From Pegoplata infirma (lineage: Eukaryota > Arthropoda > Insecta > Diptera > Anthomyiidae): a stretch of 64,000 nucleotides of DNA. Positions 25,001-37,000 of this stretch are shown here, piece by piece. The notes beneath the pieces are model-generated. The model was not told the origin of the DNA. It saw nothing but the letters and a program-made list of their open reading frames with translations, and did no database searches. The stretch is taken from the NCBI GenBank assembly GCA_963921195.1, contig OY992536.1, positions 319,627,038 through 319,691,037 of the forward strand, written 5' to 3'. Each line of letters opens with the position of its first letter. Positions within the stretch are counted from its first letter, which is position 1. The position numbers and the translations under genes are program-made.

Positions 25001-28000
25001 TTCCGAAACTAAGGAACCGGAAATTAAGGAAGACCCCAATAAACGCAAAGATTCTCTATTATCGAATAACTCTGAATTATCATTCAAATCTACTTCATCC
25101 TTAACAAATGGCAATCAAATTTTACCACGTACCTCTAAAACGGATATTGAAAAATTAGAACAAAATTCGGATCATAAATTTAGTGCAGACATCGACGCTA
25201 TTAGTGAAAAGTTATATCGTTTAAATAATGTGGTTAAAATGAATAAGGATTTGGAAACTATAGCCAAAGAAAATCTTATACGTAGTGATATTTTGAAAAA
25301 GTTAAGCATGAAAGAAAAATGGTTGGCCGATAATAAAGCGGGAGCGGCAACGAATGCAACAACGGCCAAATCGAAATTTGAGGAAAAAGTGGATAATTTT
25401 TTAAAACCCATATCAAAGTTTGTGGAGGAATTAAAACCGAAATCAATATTTAATGATCAAAAAAAGGATAATGATGATAAAATGTTAAAAGCTAACGAAG
25501 CAAAATTAAATAATGATTTACAGCCGAAATCTAAATTTAATGATGATTTACAGCCGAAATCTAAATTTAATGATCAACAACCGAAATCGACAGTTAATGA
25601 TAATTTACAACCAAAATCTAAATTTAATGATTTACAACCAAAATCTAAATTTAATGATAATTTACAACCAAAATCTAAATTTAATGATTTACAACCAAAA
25701 TCTAAATTTAATGATGATTTACAGCCAAAATCTAAATTTAATGATGATTTACAACCAAAATCTAAATTTAATGATCAATTACATAGTAAAACTGAATTAC
25801 CACAAAATGGTAATGTTTTGGATTTGCTAAAGGATTTAAAAAATAAAGAAAATTTACCCCAAACTAAAACATCCTCGCAATCAGAAGCAGCATCAGTTTC
25901 TTCGAATAAACCCGCTAGCAGAACTAATAGTTTTAAAAATCCCCAAACCTCTTCCAGTCCCTTACTCAAGGCCAAAACTACCGCAGAAGTTAGTTCGCAA
26001 CAAGAACTAGCAGCTTCTAAAAAACCCTCCAGTAGATCAAATAGTTTCAAGAGTCCAGCTTCCTCAAGTCCTTTACTTAAAGCTAAAACGGATACAAAAA
26101 TTCCCATAGTAGCTGATAATAAAATGGAAATTGAAAATATATTAAATATTGTTAAAAATATTGATATCTCAAAATCGGATTCAAAAGATTCCATTAATAA
26201 AACCAAAGATATGGGTCAAATGTTCTACAAAGTAGAAAGTAAATTCTCACCCAAACCTAATAAAAAACTATTAGATAAACTTAAAGAAATAGAGGCTAAA
26301 AGTTTTTCGGGTACTTTGGATTCTATTAAATCACAAATGGAAACACCTACAGTACACACCCAGGCAGTGCCCACTAATGTAGACTTAACAAAATATTTTC
26401 CCGAACCTAAACAAGAGAAAAACACCTCTAATTTGGTTAATAAAAATCAAAAAACTCTTAATCAAGTGGATCTCACAAAATATTTTCCTAGTAGTCCTGT
26501 ACCCCAAAGAAGATCTTCGGTTGTAACAGTGGCCGATAAATTGAGAAAATCACAAACTGAAAAATCTTTAGATAATTTAGCAACTACCTCCAAACCAAAG
26601 TCTCCTTCGAACGAAAGAACGACAGTAACTAAAAATCCTCCTAAAAGGCAGGCTTCCTTAGGTTCAGCCGCAACAGCCTCTGACTATAGCTTAAAAGATA
26701 ATCAACTAGATGGAGCTATAGATATAGCTAAAAAGAAACCGTTAACCAAAGTAGTTACCACAACAGCTGTAGCCAATACTGGCAAAAAGGGCAATGTCAA
26801 GATTATTAAGAAAATTATAAAAAAAGTTACAAAAACTAATAATTCTTCTAATACCAAAGTTTCAAAACCTGGAAATGCGAAAAAATCTTTATTAGCTAAA
26901 GATGAAGATGATCGTATTTTAGATGAAATTCTAGAAAGCAGTAATGAGGCTCAACGTTCCCCCAGTTTGGAATATAAACAACTATTTCAAGAAGAAAAAT
27001 CACCCAGTGAAGATATATCCGATAAAATAGAACAAATTTTAGAAGAAACTGGTATAGATTTGGGTATACCAAAGAAATCCTCCCATCCAGCAGCAGACAT
27101 TAATGATAAACGTAAGACTCTACTTAAAGCCAAATCATTTGGTGAAGGTGAATTATTAAGAAAATCATCTTTAATAAATAAAGATAATGAAGATAATTTA
27201 AGTGAAACCAAAGAAGAAGGTGATCGTCCTAGTGGTGTACAAAATTTATTAAAGCGTTTTGAATCAATGTCATCAGTGCCTTCTACTGCTTCAGATCATG
27301 CTTTTAAATTGAGACGCATGGAATCAACTACTAGTAATCTAAACAAATCTAAAGAATCTATAGTATCACGGGAATCGGAAAGTTTTAGTGATTTGGAAAA
27401 GACCATGGAATATTTAAAATCTGAATGGCGTAGTGAGGCTACAAATTTTCTACAAAAGAAACGTAATGATTATAATAATAAAAAACAGACGAAAGAAGAA
27501 GAGGAAAAGGTAGAGAAATCTGTAAAGCCATTGTTTAATGATTTACCTATACAATATAAAGAATCAAAGTTTGCAAAATTTTTTGGTTTAAAACCAAAAA
27601 GTCCGGAAAAACGTAAAAAATCACCCATAAAAAAGAAAAAGACTCCGGAAAAGAAAAAATCACCCGAAAAGAAACTACAACCTATTGCAAGACCTAGTAA
27701 ACCTATAATTTATACTTCCTTGGAAGAATTAGCTCTGATAAGTATGAACAAAATATCGCCAGTTAGAGTAGTCAAGGAAACAGAAATAGTACCTAAAGAA
27801 GAAGAACTGGAAAAGGCAACCATAAAACCGGAAATTTTAACTACGACTAAAGATGAGGAAGTCAAGACAAAAGAACAGGACAGCGAAATAAAAATTCAAG
27901 CGAAAGAAACTGAAATTAAGACTATAGATTCGGAAAACACTTTGGATAATAAACGTCCTGCTGTGGAGGATATAAAAAATTTACCCAAATTTGGTTCATT

Positions 28001-31000
28001 AAGTAGTTCCCGACGTGGTTCTCAAACTAGTCTTCAGTCTCGTAGATCATCATTAACCGAAAAATTAGAAGTTGCAGTAGCAGATTTCGAAAAACTAGTC
28101 AACAGCGAAGGTTTGGTAACAAATGACTCTCAATCTTCTCCACAATCTCGTAGACAATCTCTGCAATCAGAAAATTTGGATTTAAATTATGACAACATTG
28201 AAGACTTTATGACAAATGATAATTTAAAAAATTCTCGAAAGGAGTCCCAATCTTCCACCCAATCTCATAGATTACCTCAAAATTCACAATCACAAAAATT
28301 GGAATTGAATTATGACAACATTGAAGATTTTATGAAAACCGATAATATCACAAATTCCCGACGAGATTCTAAATCTTCAACACAATCACGTAAATTATCT
28401 CAATCTTCACAAACTGAAAGTATGGAAAATGTGATGCGTAACGATAATTCACTTAAACCAATCATGAACGCCGATAACTACGATACAGATTCCTTATGCA
28501 CCTCCATAAGTAAAAGTCCTAGCGTTCAACCAATAACCGTGCAACTGCGTGGTTCCTCTGAAGATGAAAGCATAGAAAAATTGTTTAGTCAATTTTCCGA
28601 TGAAATGTTGGTTAATGTAGAATTTGATTCTAACGATGAACTGATAGCAATAACCCCCAGATCTCCTCTTAATAAGGAGCAGCAAAATGAACTGAATAAA
28701 GATATGGATATCGATATAATAGATAGAGTACAATCTTTGGAAAGAGATGAACAGGATATATATGATGAAATAGATATACCAGAAAATTTGGACAGAGTTT
28801 TTGAAGAAATTTCTGAAAATGTTAATAATAACAAGGATAATCTTCAGATTACCCAAGGAAGATTACAAAATTCTTCTCATTTGAAAATTCCTTTGAAATC
28901 TTTTCCTAATGACTTTAATTTTCCTACACGTCCACAACGTAGACAAAAAAGTCATTCTTCTTCCAGTGATTCAAATACACCTTTGGCTCCGCAACGTATT
29001 AAAAAGAAATTATTAAAACTATCTCCCTCCAATATGCCTCCCTCGGTACAAGATCTGTTACATACCGTCTGTGAAAATAATTTAAATAAAGATCATCCGG
29101 AGGACGAACAGCTACAACAACCCCTCAGCAATACAAAACCTTTAAAGTTTCCCAGAATTATAGATGAAGATGATGTTTTATTAGATGAATCACAAGCTTT
29201 TTATAAATATTTTATACAAGATAAAGCAGCTGCTAATGAAAATTCTATTAGATATTTTAAAGAGGAAGAAACTGAACCAAAGTCTTCCAATCCTTCATTG
29301 ATAGTTACAAATTCTCTTAATGACGGTTTCCAAATTAATAAGGCTCCCGAAAATGTTATGGAGTTTACCAAGGTTTTAAGGCCTCTGTCACCAAGTAAGG
29401 AATCATTAAAAGAAGCAGATTCGGAAAATGTTTCCATTTCTAGTACAACTAAAGATAGAACAAGTTTAGCAGTTGAACAAATAGAGCCACAAAAATTTAA
29501 ATCAAGAGAACCTTCCTTGGAATGGAATATGGAAATGATGCCAAATAGTCCTATGCCGCCAAGGCGTAAAATCACAATACCAACAAATGCTCCTAAAGTT
29601 GCATCTAAACTCGGATCCATAGAAAGTTTAAATAAACTTAAAAAAATGCAAATGACTTCTAGTAAAGAAAAATTACAAACAGAAGATTCAGCCACACAAA
29701 AGGAGAGTCAACCAGAAACCTCATCTAATGAAAAACAAATCACAAAAGATCAAACTCTGGTTAATTTAAAACAAAAGTCAAATCAAAATGCTTTGGAAAC
29801 TGCAGAAAAATTATCAATTAATTCACAAACGGCTTCAGTTGGCTCTGAAAATACTTTAAGTATTCGAGAAAAATCTCCAACCACCTCCATTAAATTACTT
29901 AATAACATCGATCTTAATACGGAAGCTTCTCAAAAACGTTTGATACAAGAATTTGAATTGGAACGCAGACAGGCTTTAATACAACGTGATAAACAATATC
30001 AAGTAATGGAAAAACCAAAACTACCACAATCCTCTTCCTCTTCAAAAGATAGTTCGAAAAATAGTTCTAAAAAATCTACACCATTACCAACTCCATCGAA
30101 ACAAAGTCCCCGCGATTCAAGAAGAAGTTCAATACAAAGTTCAGCAACTAATCGAGCAGGAACACCGCCTATGACAAAACCTTTGGAGATTTCAGCCACT
30201 ACATCCACACAAACATCTCGACGTAGTTCATTTGCATTTATAGAAATGTTAGATAGTAAACCTATAATAGCTCCTATGCCAAAAAAATTGGATTTACCAA
30301 AAATAGAAGATGTTCCCGAAAAACCCGATAATCTTAGTAATATTGTAATAACCGAAGATATGAAAATACGCCCTTGGCCTAAACTACCCGAAGATGAAGA
30401 TGATAATGATGAGGAAAAGGATGAAACAGATAGTTCAAAGTTTACCGAGAATGTGGAATATGCCAATATATCTATGGTAACTGGACCCAAACGTGACTGG
30501 CCAGATGGTAAAACTGTGTTTAGCAACAAATCGAATAAAAAACAATATCCCCGCTATAAACCACGTTCGGAAACTCCCGAAACAAACCACAGTAATACAG
30601 ACGAGTTTTTAGAAAAGGCTAAACCTTCTTCTAAATCTATAACAGATTTAAGGAAATTACAATCACCCTATAATTCCAATTATTCCTTAGCTAACTCGGC
30701 CATTACACAATCTAGTAATGATACTAATCCAAGCAAACAGGATCATTTCCACTCGTCAACAACACCTCAAAGACCAACACGTTATAAGCCTAACAACACT
30801 ACAGCCGGAAATGATGATGCCAGTACACAAATGTTATTGGAACGTAGCAAACGTTTACATAATCGTAAACGGGATTTCGTTAATGAACGTGTGGTGGAAC
30901 GTAATCCTTATATGAAAGATGTTATAAATGAAGAAAGACGTAATTCAGGTTATGTAAAAGATGATACAGATGATGATGATGAAATTTCAACATACCGTCC

Positions 31001-34000
31001 ACGGCGTTATAGCGGAACTACCACAACAAATACCTCAAGATTTCCTTCATCTCGTGCTTTGGGCAGACCAAATCTTTCACACAACTATGATTATGTGCCT
31101 TCGTATAATGACAGTTCTTTGTCATATAGCACAAGACGTTTACCCACTGTATCATCGCTGCCCACAACACATCATCATCATCACAATTTGTCATATTTGG
31201 GAGGTAGCAGCAGTAATTATCATTATAAACCTTATACATCTACAGGTCGCTCTTCCTATCTTACTTCCGATTATTCAAGGCGTTCTCCCTCCCTGCTTAG
31301 AGATCGTACAGATCTCTCTAAAGAAAATTGTGTTATATGTTAAAAAAATCTCAAATCATAAAAATTCATTTAATTCAAATACTATTTGGAATAAAAATGA
31401 AACCAACTTACCATAACCAAAAAAATGTTCAAATTCCAACCAACAAAATACCACATCAGCTTAATGTGCATAAAAAATCCTTAAAAAAAAAAACAAATTA
31501 GACAAAAAAATCCTCCAAATCCAGCCGTAACACAGCCCAAAATTTATCCAAAAAATTTCCGCTAGCCCAGCCTCTCTGCTCTTGGTGTGCATCAATGATA
31601 AATATAATAAAAACAAAACCTTTCTCTTGGTTATATTCAAACCTCACTTATATCAAATTCAAAAACAAAGCGAGAGAGAGGTAGAGTTGAATTGAAATGT
31701 TGAAATGTAACTACTCCTGGGTACGATCTTAAAAGGTAAAATAACGTTTATGTGCCAAAGCTGATTAAAAACAAAATGTTCTCCTAATTGTTGTTTGCCA
31801 AGCTACATGGAATTAACCACAAAAAAATAAATTTAAAAAAACCTGGAAAGCTGTACCTCTAACCTCTGCTGATTGTTATTTTGACCAATTTAATTGATTG
31901 TACATTAGGGATATAACCATTTGCATATTTTTGAAAATATCAAAAAGGGCCTATCATAGTGAGAAAGTGCATAGAAAATCAATAAGAAATGCGTCCTCTT
32001 TTTTTCGCGAATGTTAAAAAAGGTTCGGCACCGATCGCGATGAAGTTTTTGCTAATATTTTTTTTCAAATATTCATTCAACCCATGTTTCAAATGTTGAA
32101 AATCATACTGCTAATTTTTTCTTGTTTTATTTTTGTTGTAAAACGACGAAAAACAAAATAACGTTGAAAGGGACGGATTCCCAACATAAAACATACAAAA
32201 ATTAAAATTTGAGGTGTTTTAGAAATTGCAATCGGTGCCGAAGGTTTTTGGACCTAAATGACCCCGTATAACGTTTTTTGTTATCAGTATAACATTGCCC
32301 ATACCGTTATGATAGGTTCTTATTTTGGTTATACCCCTATTGTACATACATATGTTTTCAGAAATATGGTAAAACATAAATAAGGATATTTCCAGATTTA
32401 AGGCAAATGCAACTTAAAATATCGGTTTAGGAATCCATTGAGCCCTACTTAGTTTGATTTAAAATTAGACGGTGCTTTTGATTTTAATTAATTTAGTTTT
32501 CCACTTTCAGGGAATGTTTTATTTATATTTGTTACATTAGGACCCAAGATGGGCGCCAAATTAAACGTGTCACAAATTTTCAACAAAGTCGTAACCAAAT
32601 GAATCTGACACCTAATCTTTATGTAAATCCGAACGCTGAATCCGAATATGAAGTCAGAACGGTCAAAAGTAGAACAGTTTTCGAGATATTTACGAGAAAA
32701 TCGAGAAAATTACCGTTATTAGCTCTTTTCAACGTATTTTTTTAAAACCAAACAATAAAATTTTCTTAAATTTTATCACTTAGAACATTAGCTTATTTCA
32801 ATACGAACATTTTGTGCCCAATAGGATCCAGGTCGGTGCAAAAATGACAAAGTCACAGTAGATTAATTGAATTATCCCACTTTTCGATTTTTAAAAAAAA
32901 AAAACACAAGTAAATATACAAAGCTAAATGTTAGTGGGTTAATTCCAAACCTGTAAATACTTAAGTATTTATTTACTTATATTATTTTTTTTTCAAGTAA
33001 TTTTGTATTTATACTTGCACATTTCAAGTACAAGTATATTTTTACTTACTTGAAAAATTTTTTAAGTAAGTATAAAAATACTTGTACTTGATATGTTCAA
33101 GTACAAATATTTTTTATTTACTTGACGAAAAGTTCAAGTAAGTAAGTATATTTTTACTTGCAACAAATTTTGTTGAAATAAAATACTTGAACACAAATTT
33201 GTTTAAGTAAAATACTACAAAATGTTTTTAAATGAATTTTTTAAACAAAAATGTTTCCAAATAAAAAAGTTAAGCAACAATTTTACAAACAAAGCTTTTT
33301 TGGCAGTAAAAGTTGCAAAAAATTATATATATTTTTTTTTTTGAAATATGAGTAAAGAATGTTCTAGAAAAATGTTTGGAGGTAAAAATTAATAAAGGTC
33401 GATTTTACATTTTATCCCCTTCGAAGGCACCATGGAATTTTTAAGAAATTGTAAGGGGACTGCCTTGATAATTAAAGATAAAGGGTAGGTTTGTTTTGAG
33501 AACATTTTGAAGTTGAAGACATATTGGAGTCGATCTTACATATCGTCGGTGGGCCAACCAGAACCCAATGTGTATTACAAAATTATTTTAAAGAGACTTT
33601 AATAACAGCTAAATTTGGTACTTTTGCGCTGTTTTTTAAAATTTAAATTAATGTAAATAAAAAATTTGCAATATTATTTACATAAATATTTATGAAAGAA
33701 ATATTGTTTTAAAACACCGCGAAAGTTCAAAATACAGATGATTTGTAAGCCTTATGAAAAAGTTATGAAAAACAAAAAGTGGTCCCGGTTGGCGAACCGA
33801 CGATATGCACTTTTGATTCCTCTGGGGCATCCTTGATACAGTAAGAGCAACAAGAGTAAATTTCATAAAAATTTAATGGAAGACCCCTTTGGGAGTGGCG
33901 ATATGGAGCAGGATTGTTAAGAGCAAATGATGGGGTGTACAAATTAATAATGGTCGGTCTTACATTGCTCCCTTCTAGGAGCGACCCTGAGGCAATTGTT

Positions 34001-37000
34001 GATCTTTTTGTGGCTTTTTTCCCGTTCATCTTTGCTTCAATGACACGCCATTTTCATAATGTATGCGGTAGTTGCAGCCTTTTTAAAATTGCGATCAGCC
34101 ATAAAAATAACAAAAAAAACGAAAAGCTCACAAAAAAACAAAATTATTTAAAAAAATTAATTCAATTTTTTTTTTGACAATCTCATAAAAAAATGTAGTA
34201 TATTACTTCCAAAAACTGTTGCTCAAGTTTTTTATTTAAACAAAATGTTTACCAAGTATTTTAGTTGATACAAATTTGTTTCAAATAAAAAATACTTGAA
34301 AATACTTGAACTTGAACATTTCAAGTACAAGTATATCTTTACTTACTTGAAAATTTATTCAAGTAAGTAAAAAATATTTATACTTGAAAATTTCAAGTAT
34401 AAGTATTTGTATACTTACTTGAAAATACTTAAATTCAAGTTTTTTACAGGTTTGGTTAATTCACTAAATCTTCTGTAGCTTTGTCATTTTTGCACCAATC
34501 TGGGTCTTGTTGGGCGCAAAATGTTCGTATTGAAATAAAAAATTGTCCTATGTAAAAAACATTATAATTTTTAATTGTTTGTTTTAAAAACAATAACTTT
34601 AAAAGAGCAAAATTGCAAAAAATCATCAAATTTTTTATGAAGTTTGAACTTTTGTCCACTGTAACTCTGTCATTTCTTGACTAATCTTCACAAGCGACCC
34701 ATGGTTATTTTAGTAATTTTATTATCTTTCATTAAAAAAATAAGAAATACATAAATCGACGAATAGTTTTGAAGATATTTGCATATATGTGACATCATCT
34801 TTTTTAAAAACACAAATAACGCTTATTTTCGAATATCTCGAAAACTGTTCTACTTTTGACCATTCTGACTTCATTTTCGGATTCAGCGGACAATTGTACA
34901 TAAAGATTAGGTGTCAGATACATTTGGTCAAAAAACTGTCACGTAGTGTTAGCTATAAAGTTAAAACACCTAAATTCAACCGACGGGTTCACTGCACCCC
35001 TCCAATTTTAATTAAATTCAGTACTAAGTTTTGCTTTAACCAAAAAAAAGATTTTGCCAATTTTTCAGGCTTCAGGTTATTCTAGTATTCAAGTTATGGG
35101 GTCTAGAAAATTGCGAAAATCCTTTATATTTAACAAAAGTTTGCAGATATAAATGCCGTTATTTTTTGTATACCCTCCAACCACAGTATGGGGGTATACT
35201 CACTTTGTCATTCCGTTTGTAACGCATAGAAATATCGGTCGGGGACCCCATAAAGTACATATATTATTTATCCATGATCGATTCTAATACATTCTGTGAA
35301 TGTCCGTCTGTCCGTCCGTCCGTCTATCTGCAGATAGCACGATGCAGTCCAAAATAATAGTGCTATCTCCCTGAAATTTGGCACGAATATGTCTTATGGT
35401 CCTAGGCAGGTTAAGTTCGGAAATGGGCCAAATCGGACAAGGGGGAAAAAGTTCCCCTTGAAGAACTGAACCAACCTCTGAAAAAATACACTTTTTTCAA
35501 AAAAAAGCCTTTGACAAGATTCGGCACAGCCGAATTTAACACTCTCACTTGTTTTTATACCCTCCACTCTAGTGATAGAGGGTATATATAAATTTGTCAT
35601 TCCGTTTGTAACACCTCGAAATATTGGTCTAGGACCCCATAAAGTATATGGGGCATTCCATGCCAAATCACTCACTTTTAGGCCCGACCCCCTTCGATTA
35701 ATTTTATTTTTGGATATGTTTTAGTACGTATTAAATGCAACTTGCAGCCAAATTTTCAGCCTTTTATACCAAGGTGGTGTTGAGTAATCAATTTTTCAAA
35801 ATGGCGATTTTTTCCAAAAAATTAAAAAATTTAAATTTTCAATCAATTTTGACCAGTAAAAAATATAGATATTTTAAAAAAAGTTGGACAACGTTTTGTT
35901 GGTATTTAAATGTAGTTTTAGAAAAAAAATGTGAAAAAATTATTTGAAGTAATTATCACTTATTTTTTGACGTTTAAAAATTAAAATCGACTTTTTGAAA
36001 AAGTCCGAAACCTTCGATTTTTTTGTAAAAAACTATAAGAATTCTACTCTAAATTATGCAACTTTTAAGCCATAACTCGAGATGTGATCACAATTCTTTC
36101 TATTTTTTTTTTAATTTTTAAAATTGCACCTTTTATGTTTTGGCTCTGATTTATTTTATATGGAGCTCCAAAAACAAACAAAAATGGTAGATACTGACCC
36201 TAACTTACCCTAAATATATTCATTTGGAGGTAAATATACGTCTCACAAAAATTTGGGACGATCGGACATGTGTAAGGCGCTTAGCATGGTCCTTGAAGTT
36301 TAAAAAACGGATTACAAGGAAAAATATGAATTTTTTTCTGTTTTCGCAATTTCTTTGGTATTTTAAGTTAAGTTTTAATTCAAGTGATTACAGAATTATG
36401 ATGTGGAGTAAAATGCCTTTCTAATAAGGTACTAAAAACTAAAATCGGTTGAAAATCAGCCAAGTTATTACAACTTCCCCAGGCATCTAGCGTGTGCCAT
36501 ACAACTTGATTAAAAAATACGAGGCCCTTTTTTTAAATTTATTGAAATTTTCTACTGTAATAACATTTTTTCATTATTCATGTTTCAGTGTAATATTTTT
36601 TTGACTTTTCCAAATTTTAAAACAAAAAAAATATTTTTTTTTTAAAATAGAGATTTCAAAAGGGTGTGGAAAATGCAGGCATTTTTAGCACTAATTTAAA
36701 AAATGTTAGCAAAACACAATATGAAAAATACTTGTCATCTAATAACATTTGATCTTGAAGAATAAAAAAATGTTATTACAGTAGAAAATTTCAATGAATT
36801 TCAAAAATCGGATTGTATTGATTAAACAAGTTGTCTGCCACACGTTAGATGCCTGGGGAAGTTGTAATAACTTGGCTGATTTTAAACCGATTTCGGTTTT
36901 TATGACCTTAATAGAGAGACATTTTACTGTACATTTTAATTCTGTAACCATTTGAATTCAAAGTTAACTTAAAATACCAAAAAAATTAAGAAAACAGAAA

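Noticed and set aside
25513..25830. Overlapping ORF rich in Asn/Leu/Met in the repeat of the giant exon
   Set aside because: It is an off-frame reading of the tandem N-D-x-L-Q-P-K-S-K-F repeat.
29999..30529. 176-aa reverse-strand ORF within the giant exon
   Set aside because: Ser/Leu-rich shadow frame of Ser/Lys coding sequence; no start context or domain.
24897..31343. The giant ORF as an independent intronless gene
   Set aside because: There is no convincing ATG start or promoter; the frame is open back to a good acceptor at 24821 in phase with exon 11, so it is an exon of Mical.
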